NCBI RefSeq assembly: GCF_964355755.1
Contig: NC_092673.1
Coordinates: 31,131,001-31,191,000, forward strand
Direction: 5' to 3'
From: Antedon mediterranea
Lineage: Eukaryota; Echinodermata; Crinoidea; Comatulida; Antedonidae
DNA: 60,000 nt
Part shown: piece after piece, positions 34,396 through 47,000 of the stretch
Layout: every line of letters starts with the position of its first letter
Numbering within the stretch: the first letter of the stretch is position 1
Notes under the pieces: model-generated
What the model was told of the DNA's origin: nothing
The model's input: only the letters and a program-made list of their open reading frames with translations
Databases searched by the model: none
Made by a program: the position numbers and the translations under genes

Positions 34396-34540
34396 TTAAG
34401 CTCCGTCTCTACTCCATCAAACTAGTTTGACAAAAAAAGTGTGATGTGCCCAAATATGGTAGTGATATGACATCATCATGTCCATATATGGGCACATCAT
34501 ATTTTTTCACATAAAGTTTGATAGTGTAAACAAAGCTTTA
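34396..34540. mobile_element. MITE-C copy
   Basis: TTAAGCTCCGTCTCTACTCC to GATAGTGTAAACAAAGCTTTA. It lies downstream of EXOSC2. A minus-strand AATAAA at 34547-34542 touches its edge. Confidence 0.8.
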
Positions 34541-34541
34541 G

Positions 34542-34547
34542 TTTATT
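34542..34547 (-). terminator. Possible EXOSC2 poly(A) signal
   Basis: AATAAA on the minus strand about 480 bp past the stop. It is the nearest canonical hexamer I found. Use is not demonstrated. Confidence 0.3.
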
Positions 34548-34654
34548 TCTGGTTAAGTAGCATGTTTTCCTCATAACCAAAACAATGTCACTAACAAAGC
34601 CTCACATTTCGCATTTATAACATGTACACTCTTCCCTGAAGAAAATAAGTACCC

Positions 34655-35020
34655 TTGCCCAAAGTTCAGTATGTATGAAGTACAGTACTGCCCAGCAGTA
34701 TTCTGACACCCCTGTTAAGGGAACACCGGAATGGGTCCCCGAAAGTGTCCCCTGAATGGAGGTTCTACTGAGTTATCACAAGAGGTTTCAAACTTCAGTA
34801 TGTATGAAGTATGTCTCTTAAGAAATACTGTACTGCTCATCACTATTCGAACACCCCTATTAAGGGAACACCTGAATGGGTCCCCGAAAGTGTCCCCTGA
34901 ATGGAGGTTCTACTGAGTTATCACAAGAGGTTTCATACTTCAGTATGTATGAAGTATGTCTCTTAAGAAATACTGTACTGCCCAGCACTATTCAGACACC
35001 CCTATCACAATAGGTTCCAA
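34655..35020. repeat. Tandem repeat, 130-144 bp unit, about 2.5 copies
   Basis: The units share CAGTATGTATGAAGTA (34667, 34797, 34941), CACCCCTATTAAGGGAACAC and TGGAGGTTCTACTGAGTTATC. The array begins four bases past the EXOSC2 stop, so it would lie in that gene's 3' UTR. Confidence 0.85.
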
Positions 35021-35023
35021 ACT

Positions 35024-38000
35024 TCATGTCTGTTCTTGTTCAATGCGAACACGTGTTTTCTCCACAGCCTCGTCCATAACTTCACTTGAAAGTAATTCTT
35101 TTATCTGGTTAAATAAATTAAATAAAAACATATTAACATTTTTATTACAATTTTGTAAACAGGCTCTTTTATTCTTTTGAGAAAAAAAACTCTTAGTAAA
35201 ATTGATTTTATTCTTTTAAGAATAAGATGTAACATTTCTCCAAATTTTAGTTCCTGTCGAAATGACAACAACGGATTAGATTTGATCTCAGTTTTAAATG
35301 TTTGATCATTTAATATAGGGAGCAATCTGTATGATTTACTGTTAAATTATCATAAATCAGTCATTTCTACCTTATATTAGATATGACTGACCAGTGGAAA
35401 TATCAATTGAGAATATATGAATCCATGATGTAATGGTTATTGTAAAATAAATTGTAATATTTTATGTATAATTATGATTGTTGGTTATTAAATTCAACTT
35501 TACCCAATAAAAAACATTTTATTTGCAAATTATTTTCCAATATACAGTAGTAGAACCCCTATTAAGGGGACAGCTTCAGAGGACCAAACAAAGTATATGC
35601 TTAAAGCCTTGTCTACACTATCAAACCTTATGCAACAAACAAATGTGATGTGCCCATATATGGACATGATGATGTCATATCACTACCATATTTGGGCACA
35701 CCACACCTTTTTTTGTCGAACTAGTTTGATAGTGTAGACAGAGCTTAATAGGGATTGGTCTTGGTGTTAAAATATATTTCACCTAATTTGTTTTACAGGA
35801 AACTGTTCCCTTCATAGGTTTCAATAAGATAAACTGTTGTTTATTTTGTATATTTTTTTTATTTACCTCATATTTTAATGATTCTTCATAGGCATAAAGG
35901 ATACTTGTGTCGTAGAGCATCATTCGATGACATGCCAGTGCTCTAATGCAATTATTTAGACGGACAATGACCTCTCTGTCAGCAATCGGGACAGGCTGAA
36001 AAAAGTGGGTAGGTATATCTAAATATGACATTGGGATGATTTTTATATAACAAAGAACCATTGATCAAAATCCAACAATGAGGTTTATTAATCATTATTA
36101 AAGTCAGTGGCGGAGTTGCTAGTGTGTCGCTCATCACAAATCTCTCTCTGTCCATTCTTCCCTCTAATCTTTACCTGCTACATATTTTTTTTCACAAAAG
36201 GAGCATGCGCTAGGCTATTTAGGCCTATTAGCTGGGCTAGTAGGCCTATTTTGCATCCGCTAGTCTCCATGTTAAGGGCAAAAGAAAGAAAAAAAAAGGT
36301 TTGTTCAGCCTAGTACTTTCAATAAGATTATTAAAGATCTTGGCCTAATAATATTTGAGTTGGTATGTCAAACCTCTAAATTTTGAATGAAGCCTCCGGC
36401 CAATTCGGTGTCTTCCTCATTCCTATTCTGGCTGATCCAGATGTATCCATTATTACCTAGGATTACTGTAGCGCCACATGGAAGATTATGGAAATGTGTT
36501 TTACGACGCAAGACGAGTGACGGAGATACCTTTAATAGAATCCCTTGTCCCAGCTACAGAAACAAAAAAGTGAATTTAAATTTAGGAACATGTAAATTGT
36601 TCTGTGAAAGGAGAATAAGAAAGTAGATATGCTAAAAGACCAGAGTCTTTAGGGTGTATTTAATGTAAGAACATTTTGCAGAACAAGTGTGTCCATCAAC
36701 TGTATGACATTTTTTTTAAAGGGGAGTTAATCTTAATTCACACAACACTCGTTAAGCCCTTATTGATCTGACAATCCACTGATAAAACCCATATAATTGT
36801 ACAATGAAATTCAATACACAAAACCACAAGATGTTTTGCCAAGCATCAAGCGCTCATAAGAAACTAAAATACCAATTATCTCATTTATGATTGCTTTTCT
36901 GTCATATATTGTAAACTTCAATTATATATATAATTACTCCATTACCTTGCCATACTTTAAGCTCCTTGTATGGAGTGACACGATGCCTGTTTGGTGAATG
37001 GTCTGTACTTCAGCCTGAAGCAAATTTAATTTCAAAGTATTAAGAAATAGATTAAAAATGTCTACAATATCAAACTTTATGTGACAAAAAATGTGATGCA
37101 CCTATATATGGACATGATGATGTCATATCACTACCTTATTTGGCAACATAACACCTTTTTTTATTAAACTAGTTTGATAGTGCACAGTAGACAGAGCTTT
37201 ACAGTACATTATAGGAAAAATGACAGTTTGTATTCAACGTGTATACTACAGTAATATCCAATAATCTATTGTTTTATTATTAATATGCAAATATTAACCT
37301 CTATGTACTATAAATATTAAATATGTAGATACAAATAAATCCAAAGGCAAATTACTCAACGAAATGACATGATGTGGGTATCAGTTGCTGGATCTCAATG
37401 GAGATGCAAATAAAATAAGCAGAAAGCTAAATCAAAACAATAAATAATAAAACCATAAAAAATAGTGCCAAGCTATCGGAAAACACTATTCCTTTGTTAG
37501 GAATAATCTTATATTTTTTTTTTTTTTACACTTTATCTACAAATTTGAATTTATTGTATCATGTGGGTTGTATACTTCAACTTCAATTAATGCAAAAAAT
37601 ATTGATAAAGTTTACTTTTAGGATTCTTTTACGTATCTTCCTGGCAGCTGATTCTCAGTACTGTATCTAGATTCGCCCAGTATCATAGGAATAATTGGTA
37701 CTACAACATCACATGTGTATCACATGTATTCCTACTATCATCTAACAATTAACCTATTCTACTAGAGCTTGCAACAAACTTCATCTTCCTCAGCCCAAAC
37801 TTACGTTGCTCCAACACAATGTCCGCTATAGCGGTGTTAAATTATATAATGACCTTCCTCCTGAAATCATTGCAACCGCCTCCAGGAAAATTTTCTCTCA
37901 TAAAGCCAAACTATTTCTTTTGTCAAAATATGATTTATAAAATGTTGTTTATACCATCCTCAGCTTTTATATCACATGATCGTTTGTTCTATTTTTCTCT

Positions 38001-39973
38001 TGCCCTGTCCTGTCTTTATGTTTGTGTATGTTAATTGATTTGTAATTTTATTTATCATTAAGGGCTTGCTCGTCACAAGGTTTTCTGTTTTTCATCTGGC
38101 GTTACTTTTAGAGTTTTGCCCTCTTTCTTCATTTTACAATTTATATTGGATATTTGTTGTTATTTTACTGCGAAAGAAAATAAATGTCAATTTGATTGAT
38201 TGATTGACCTAACCTTACATGATACAGGCACCACATGTTTTCCTATGATACTGGACAAATATTGTAGTATTAGGAGATACAGCACAGATTCCTGTTTGTG
38301 TTTTGTTTCTTGTCTATGTGTTGTATTTTATGTATCTTTTTGAGGTAAATGAAATTAAGCTCAATAGAGGGAGACATTTACAATCAACCTTACACTAATA
38401 AGATCGCCCTCCGTCAGGTAATCTCGCATTGATAGTTCATCTTCAGCTGACCTCCTTCGTAATTCCCCACCAGGTAAATTAACTGAGGACAGCATTAACA
38501 TCGAATCTAAACGAGAGTTCGTATCCACTTTCCATCGTTTTTGGCCAACCTAAAAAAAAAATGTGTATTCAAGCTAATTAATTGTTAAAAATAACATTTT
38601 CTAAAGCTCTGTCTACACTTTCAGTGTGATGTGCCCAAATATGTTAGTAATATGACATCATCACGTGCCTAAGCTAAAAGGTCAAATTTGATTTAGCAAA
38701 ATTGGCGAAAGTTTTCAATAAATACATCAAATAAATGTATAGGTTGTCTCATGTTATTCATTCAAAATTTGTGATTAAAATACAAATAAATAAAAACATG
38801 ATCACATGCAAAAATGTGATCGCTTAGGATGGCGACGGTGGAGATCTTGTTATGGTTTACAGAAAACTTTTTTTCGCCAGTTTTGCGAATGATATCAATT
38901 TTTTTTTTGCCAATTGACAACTCCAATCGCCACTAACACTATGGCTAATCCCTTCAGGGGACACCTTTATTAAAGGGACACGAGGTTTTACAAAGGTTAC
39001 TGTATCATATTTGATGCTGTAACTGAAAAGAACAATTTTTGTATAGACATTTAAAAGCACATTTTATTACCGCACCTCAGTGATTCTACCTACAATGACG
39101 TCACCAACTTCAGCATTATATCTAAAGCAATCAAATTAAAAAAGAAAACGTTTTTATTCAAGTCAATATTAAACACAAAATCATTGAGACCAGCCATGGA
39201 AAAAATCATTTTCAATCATTACGTATGCGTTTGTCTACAATATATATTGCATAAATTGTGAAAATATGTTGGTTACATTAGCCTGGTGGTGCAATAGTAT
39301 ATACTGTGTAGTACTGTACCATTAACCATACCTGGTTTTCAAAGGACGCACGCACACCAGTTTGTTGACCTTTTCTACCATCCCAGCCACTGATGCGTAT
39401 AGTTTGTCCTCAGCCATGTAAGTACCATGTCCTCTGTATTAATCAAACAAAATAAATAAATGTGTTAATTATATATTTAAATAATTACAGACAGCCTACA
39501 AGGACCATTACTACTACTACCTAGGAAAGTAATAATTAAACTAGGCAACCATATATAAATGCTTTTATTTTATTTTTAATAATTTTTTTTATATTATCAC
39601 ATTTTATATCATAAATAAAGAGGGAGAGAGAGAGCTGGGGTTTATTCAATTGTACCTGAACAGGCAGTGAAATGTAGAAAAGATCAAAAGATACTAGGGC
39701 CTAGGCTAGGCCAGACACAGTCTAGGCCTAGCCCAGCAGGTCTCAAAGACGATCTATCCCGAGCACATAATCACTATCAAAACACAGACGACCGCAATAC
39801 TGTCATGTGGGCCTAGCACCATTTTTGTATTGAAGCCTTAAATATTAAATACTGTACCTCATTATACCACTCTCTGTTGTTATAACGTCGCCTGGGGTAA
39901 CAAGATTTTCTGGTTCAACTACATTTTGAGCTTTCTTTTTCCGTTTTACAACACGTATTTCAACAGAAGTCAT
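35024..39973 (-). CDS. EXOSC2: Exosome complex component RRP4 (EXOSC2), 8 exons
   Basis: A non-catalytic cap subunit of the nuclear and cytoplasmic RNA exosome, which binds and feeds RNA for 3'-5' decay and rRNA processing. Coding exons on the minus strand: 39973-39858, 39433-39332, 39121-39076, 38549-38394, 37014-36946, 36553-36374, 35995-35867 and 35104-35024. All introns are GT-AG and phases join exactly, giving 879 nt, 292 residues (human protein 293). Recognised stretches: PGDVITTESGIMRGHGTY (N-terminal domain, residues 27-44), the S1-domain strand EVGDVIVGRITEV then KRWKVDTNSRLDS, GNNGYIWI at about 196-203 (KH domain with its G-x-N-G), and HRMMLYDTSIL at about 246-256. No frame damage is seen. 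Introns hold MITE-C, LINE and Penelope-like fragments. Confidence 0.97.
35601..35748. mobile_element. MITE-C copy in EXOSC2 intron 7
   Basis: TTAAAGCCTTGTCTACACTA to GATAGTGTAGACAGAGCTTAA, reverse orientation to the copy at 34.4 kb. Confidence 0.85.
37052..37202. mobile_element. MITE-C copy in EXOSC2 intron 4
   Basis: TTAAAAATGTCTACAATATC to AGTAGACAGAGCTTTA. It ends 38 bases from the exon 5 acceptor, so it occupies the usual branch-point zone. Confidence 0.8.
37330..37500. mobile_element. Penelope-like repeat, copy 3 (diverged)
   Basis: AAATCCAAAGGCAAATTACTC, GTGGGTATCAGTTGCTGG and GCTATCGGAAAACACTATTCC align with 19797-19949 and 20198-20365. It lies in EXOSC2 intron 4. Confidence 0.6.
37760..38212 (+). 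mobile_element. LINE 3' end in EXOSC2 intron 4
   Basis: A plus-strand frame ends YSGVKLYNDLPPEI then IATASRKIFSHKAKLFLL and a stop at 37938-37940. The R-x-G-x-x-L(W/Y)N-x-LP motif with a following FK/HK-x-x-L helix is the standard C-terminus of CR1/L2-type reverse transcriptase ORFs. The element ends in GATTGATTGATTGA at about 38212. It is 5'-truncated. Confidence 0.7.
38604..38662. mobile_element. MITE-C fragment in EXOSC2 intron 3
   Basis: AAAGCTCTGTCTACACTTTC followed by GTGATGTGCCCAAATATG. The right half is missing. Confidence 0.7.
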
Positions 39974-40289
39974 ACTATTTTTTTTGTAGTACTCGCAAAG
40001 TTTGTTTATCAACTTCTTTCCTTTGATTTATAGGGAGGTAGGGCGCATGGTCACTAATCAGGTATATAAACTATACCAAACTGGCGAGTAAATCATGTTT
40101 TACTTTTTAAACCTCGCAACGTCTGGTTGAAAAGGCTACTCGGACCAATAATTTCTATTAGCCTAGGGGTTATTGCGATTTGGACGTTTCTGATTGGCTG
40201 TAGCCATGGACTATATTGATTAACACTGTTCTGATTGGTTGTAGCTTTGAATACATCTTCTCGGAACTCGTCCTTAATACAATAGCAAT

Positions 40290-41093
40290 TTAGCACAGTG
40301 TTTTACTATATAACCAGATAAATAATAGGAAACATTTAATAATTTGATAAATGACATTTAAATAGCAATTTAGGTAAATGTCTTTTGAAATGAAATTAAA
40401 TAAATTATAACCAATTTGGTTAGAGTAAAACACAATGATAAAGAATAGGAAACATTTAATAATATGATAAATTACATTTACATAGCAATTTAGCACTGTG
40501 TTTTACTATAACCAATTTGGTTAGAGTAAAACACAATGATAAAGAATAAGAAACATTTAATAACATGATAAATGACATTTAGCAATTTAGCACTGTGTTT
40601 TACTATAACCAATTTGGTTAGAGTAAAGCACAATGATAAAGAATAGGAAACATTTAATAACATGATAAATGACATTCACATAGCAATTTAGCACTGTGTT
40701 TTACTATAACCAATCAGATTAGAGTAAAACACAATGATAAAGAATAGGAAACATTTAATAATATGATATATAACATTTACATAGCAATTTAGCACTGTGT
40801 TTTACTATAACCAATTTGATTAGAGTAAAACACAACGATAAAGAATAGGAAACATTTAATAACATGATAAATTACATTTACATAGCAATTTATCACTGTA
40901 TTTTACTATAACCAATTTGGTTAGAGTAAAACACAATGATAAAGAATAGGAAACATTTAATAATATGATAAATTACATTTACATAGCAATTTATCACTGT
41001 GTTTTACTATAACCAATTTGGTTAGAGTAAAACACAATGATAAAGAATAAGAAACATTTAATAACATGATAAATGACATTTACATAGCAATTT
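40290..41093. repeat. About 101-bp satellite, about 8 monomers
   Basis: The monomer contains TAGCAATTTAGCACTGTG, then an imperfect dyad GTGTTTTACT...AACCAATTTGGTT...AGTAAAACAC, then AATGATAAAGAATAGGAAAC and ATTTAATAATATGATAAATT. It continues at 48313-48530 and 55824-56390, interrupted by two large palindromic elements. Confidence 0.9.
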
Positions 41094-44000
41094 TATGGCA
41101 AGCCTCAGCTGTCTGAAGTATTCAAAATATTATATTATTATATCATTTTTTATTATATTATATATTGTATTGTAATGAATTATACGTTTTGCATTATATT
41201 ACTTGGTTTTAGCATTATATTATATCTATTTCTAATATATTATGTGAAAAATGTAACAAATTATTGACTTTTTGTATTATATTATTTGGTTTTAGCATTA
41301 TATTATGAACATTTAATATTATATTATTAATAAAATACATTATATTATAATATAATTGTATTATATTAAACGCATTTACTTTACTTTATAACATACAACA
41401 TTATTATATTATACGGATTCGTTAGTTATATTATTATGTTGTATGATGTTTATTATACGTCACGGCTTATTTCAGTTCTTCTAACTCTTTCTCTCCCTCC
41501 CCCTGTTCACTAGCAATCAGCGGCCGGCAGAATCTGAATTGTGTGACTGTTGAAGAATAACTACGTACTAGGCCTAGCCTAGGCCTACTAGGGGATCTAG
41601 ACAAGTGACCAAGGATCACCGGACAGCTACAACTAATACTACAATACAATAATACTACTACAATAACTACTACTGCTACTACCTAGGCCTAGCTAGTGAG
41701 TAGTAGGTACTAGGCTCTAGGGCGTATGTATGATGTTAACTACTAGGTAGGGCCTAGCTAGGCTAGGCCTAACTAGAGGCCTACTAGTACTACTAGGCTA
41801 GGCCTAGACTTAAGTTGTAGTAGGCTAGGGCCGGGCCTGCTGCCTTAGGCTAGGCTACTACTACTACTACTACTACTACTAGGCAGCCCATGATGGGTAC
41901 GAGTAAGCCAAAATTTTGGATATATGTAAACCAAAATTTGGGTACGAGCGTGTTGGCATGGCATGCATGGGTACGGGTTAACCTGTATCCTTCTAGCTAA
42001 TCGTACTATGCCTAGGCCTCAAGTAAGTCTACGCTACCCAGTCCGGCTACAATATGGTCTATTTTGTTTTATAGCTTTATTGATAGCTGGGTTCAAATCT
42101 GGGTTGGGACGGCTTTTTCTCATTCTAAAACAGATTTCCTTATAATAAAATAATATATGAATTTATTTGTAATATTGTAATGTATACATAATATAAGTAA
42201 TTGCCATTGCCTTTATTACTATTAATTATGTATTATACGGTTACCCCTTAATTATACTATAGTATAATTTCCTTGTTATATTTTACAATATTTTCTTCCT
42301 AATTCTACAATTTTGTCTTTCACAGCACAAATTTATCATACTGAATCATCACACACCAAGTCTCATAAATCTCTACTGTATTTGTCCAAGCTACTCCAGC
42401 TACATGGTATTGCCTTGAGGCTAAATTACACGGTATACTGGCACTACCATCATTCCTGGCTCGTCAACCTGTACCACATAAGCACAGTTTCAGTTTCAGT
42501 TTATTTACCATTTCAATTTCTGAACATAAGATGAACAACTTATATGGATGGATAACCGTAAGAGCGAAGCTCGTTTACCGGTCACCCGTTAGTGCAGTGA
42601 CATTACAGACAACATAAAGACAGGACAAAGGTGCAATACTTAACAAGACATGTGAACACTTGTGTTTGCAACCCCTTGGATAAAATAATATATTTATATA
42701 ATGGAGAAAGTTAGATATTATAATATTTCTTTTTGATCATACAATGATAATTTTTAAATTACTTCTTAAGAAGTCATACTACTGATTCAAAATAGTGACT
42801 TACACCCTGTGGTCAAGGCTTTCTTTGCTCTTATGCTTATTTCCTCCAACATACAGAGTACATAGGACTTTTTTTATTCATAACTGTTGAATTGTTTCCC
42901 AATACATAGTACCTATTGGTATTATATCTAAAAATACAAAGGCGGCTAACACAGATAGTTCCATATATACAGTACTCTTTTATAAATAAATGTATCTCTC
43001 CAAACTACTCCCAACTACCTAATCTAATAATAGTACTATTAGCATACTACTATACACTTTGTAGACAAGAAATAAGTTGTATACACTAGAGGACTTATGG
43101 TAGTACAGTCGATCGCCCTCTCACTGGCCCGGTCAACATAATCTATACCTAGATTATTACAGTAATTAAAGTACATTATTACAGAGTTTTTTGTTTTTTT
43201 TTGCAGAAATCAAAGTTATGTGTATAGAAAGCAGTACTCGTATTAAAAACTAAGCAGGTTGCAGGTCTTGAATGCAAACTGGCAGGATATTTTGAATATT
43301 TTTGTTGTTGAAATGATGGAATCCTAACTTCAATTTCCACGAACCCTTTTATTTAAATTTATTTGAATAGACCTCCATGTAAACTCATTAAAGGCTACAT
43401 GATTGTTTTATATTTTAATATGTGATAGTAGAAAATCATTGTGTATAATGAGGACTATGAATCTGACATTTACTTGCATTCTCATCTTTTTAAACTATTA
43501 TTTATAATGCCGGTAATGAGTTTAAAATTTAATTATTGACTATTTTTGATAATCATCATGTCCTTATAAATTCATTTATATTTCTTTTGTGTAATATAGT
43601 TCATATATTATGTATTAAGTAAATTGGTAAGGCCCTATACTGTTACTATTTAAGGAAAGTTTATATACACTATTATTTTATGCCTACCAATATTAGTATT
43701 AATTGTTTATGTAAATATTTTGTCTAATTGCCTTGATTTTTTGTATAGGCCAATGGCATCAATGTTTTTCTCAAAGCAAATTAGCCTAATAATGCCACAT
43801 TTAGACACATGATTCATTGATTTCTGATATTCTGTACTTGTGTATGCATTACTAAAATAGTAGTTAATATACAGTATTTCATTTATAATGTATGTATAAA
43901 CATATATTCATATTTTTTTTAACATTTTTAAATTTAAAAATTATTACAATACCTATCTACCTTTCTGATATTGTTACTATTATATAATATTCTTTGAGGC

Positions 44001-47000
44001 AGCAATAAAAAAAAATTAGAACAATTAATTTGAGTTGTACTGTACTATGTTAGTTCAGGAGATGAAGTGTGTGTGGGCAGAAACTAGTGTGTTGGAGGTT
44101 GGTGGTGTGAGGTGTATAGTTGTCACTTTAAGACCTAAATTAGATGTTTTCTGAAGAAAAGAAGTAAGCGCATACGCTTTCAAACAACTCCAAGAAGATT
44201 CACACAAAAATAATTACTTTCCAATAAAGTAGTATAACAGTGTATATTACAGTACATTGAATAAACTCGAGCGAAATAATAACGCACATAAAAAAACATT
44301 CATTTTCTTTTCGAAAAGTGCCCTCTCTAGTTTTCTATTAATTTATTAATAATTATTATTAATTAATGAGTAATATGAACATATTTTTAAAATTCAATGC
44401 TGGAAGCTGGTTCTACTCCTAACAAAGTTTCATATCTCCAAATTTCATCAACGTATTCAAAGCACTTCAATATTAAATATCACATTTAACATAAAAATTC
44501 GGGTTTTGGATAGAATTTTGCTTAAAAACATATACAAAAAACATCGATAAAAAATACTTTTCGTATTCAAAAATATTTGATACTTGGTATAAATGTTCAC
44601 TATAGGTTGCTCTATTCACAGAAAAAAATTGCATTCATGAACGTATTTTGTTGGTCGTTTTTTCAAAATAGTTATTAGCTTAAAAAAAATGAGTTGGAAT
44701 TGTATGGTCTTTCATAAGTGTACATTTTGTAAAAACGTAAATTTAAAAAATCAGTGATATGGCTTGATAGTTATTTTTTGTTTGCAATATGGATGGAGCA
44801 ACCTATATTGAACATTTATACCAAGTATCAAATGTTTTTGAATACGAAAAGTATTTTTTATCGATGTTTTTTGTATATGTTTTTAAGCAAAATTATATCC
44901 AAAACCTGAATTTGTAATGTTAAATGTAATTTATTTAAGTGCTTTGAATACGTTGATGAAATTTGGAGATATGAAACTTTGTTAGGAGTAGATACAGTTT
45001 CCAGCATTAAATTTTAAAAATATGTTTATATTACTCATTAATTGATAATAATTATTAATAAATTAATAGAAAACTAGAGAGGGCACTTTTCGACAAGAAA
45101 ATGAATGTTTTTTATGTGCGTTATTATTCCGCTCGAGTTTATTCAATGTACTGTATATACACTGTTATACTATTTTATTGGAAAGCAATTATTTTGGTGT
45201 GAATCTTCTTGGAGTTGTTTGAAAGCGTATCCGCTTACTTCTTTTCTTCAGAAAACATCTAATTTAGGTCGTAAAGTGACAACTATACACCTCACACCAC
45301 CAACCTCCAACACACTAGTTTCTGCCCACACACGCTTCATCTCCTGAACTAACATAGTACAGTATAAGTCAAATAAATTTTTTAATTTTTTTTTATTGCT
45401 GCCTCAAAAAATATTATATAATAGTAACAATATCAGAAAGGTAGATAGGTATTGTAATAATTTTTAAATTTAAAAATGTTAAAAAAAAATATGAATATAT
45501 GTTTATACATACATTATAAATGAAATATATTAACTACTATTTTAGTAATGCATAGACAAGTACAGAATATCAGAAATCAATGAATCATGTGTCTAAATGT
45601 GGCATTATTAGGCTAATTTGCTTTGAGAAAAACATTGATGCCATTGGCCTATACAAAAATCAAGGCAATTAGACAAAATATTTACATAAACAATTAATAC
45701 TAATATTGGTAGGCATAAAATAATAGTGTATATAAACTTTCCTTAAATAATAACAGTATAGGGCCTTACCAATTTATTTAATACATAATATATGAACTAT
45801 ATTACACAAAAAAAGTATAAATGAATTAATAAGGACATGATGATTATCAAAAATAGTCAATATAATTAAATTTTAAACTCATTACCGGCATTATAAATAA
45901 TATTTTAAAAAGATAAGAATGCAAGTAAATATCAGATTCATAGTCCTCATTATACACAATGATTTCCTACTATCACATATTAAAATATAAAACAATCATG
46001 TAGCCTTTAATGACTTTACATGGAGGTCTATTCAAATAAATTTAAATAAAAGGGTCATAATATGTCTTCGTCTCCAGTTCGTTCCATCATTTCAACAACA
46101 AAAAATATTCAAAATATCCAGCCAGTTTGCATTCAAGACCTGCAACCTGCTTAGTTTTTAATACGAGTACTGCTTTCTATACACATAACTTTGATTTCTG
46201 CAAAAAAAAAAAAAACTCTGTAATAATGTACTTTAATTACTGTAATAATCTAGGTATAGATTATGTTGACCGGGCCAGTGAGAGGGCGATCGACTGTACT
46301 ACCATAAGTCCTGTAGGTGTATACAACTTATTTCTTGTCTACAAAGTGTATAGTAGTATGCTAATAGTACTATTATTAGATTAGGTAGTTGGGAGCAGTT
46401 TGGAGAGATACATCTATCTATAAAAGAGTACTGTATATATGGAACTATCTGTGTTAGCCGCCTTTGTATTTTTAGATATAATACCAATAGGTACTATGTA
46501 TTGGGAAACAATTCAACAGTTATGAATAAAAAAAGTCCTATGTACTCTGTATATTGGAGGAAATAAGCATAGGAGCAAATAAAGCCTTGACCACAGGGTG
46601 TAAGTCACTATTTTGAATCAGTAGTATGACTTCTTAAGAAGTAATTTAAAAATTATCATTGTATGATCAAAAAGAAATATTATAATATCTAACTTTCTCC
46701 TTTATATAAATATATTATTTTATCCAAGGGGTTGCAAACACAAGTGTTCACATGTCTTGTTAAGTATTGCACCTTTGTCCTGTCTTTATGTTTTCTGTAA
46801 TGTCACTGCACTAACGGGTGACCGGTAAACGAGCTTCGCTCTTACGGTTATCCATCCATATAAGTTGTTCATCTCTTATGTTCAGAAATTGAAATGGTAA
46901 ATAAACTCAAACTGAAACTGTGCTTATGTGGTACAGGTTGACGAGCCAGGAATGATGGTAGTGCCAGTATACCGTGTAGTTTAGCCTCAAGGCAATACCA

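Noticed and set aside
40290-41093. CRISPR-like regularly spaced repeats
   Set aside because: The whole 101-bp unit is repeated with no unique spacers, and the context is eukaryotic. It is a satellite.
41467-41649. 60-codon frame repeated in all four foldback arms, and similar frames such as 42313-42534
   Set aside because: Conserved only because the arms are copies of each other. Composition is low-complexity or SINE and LINE tail sequence.
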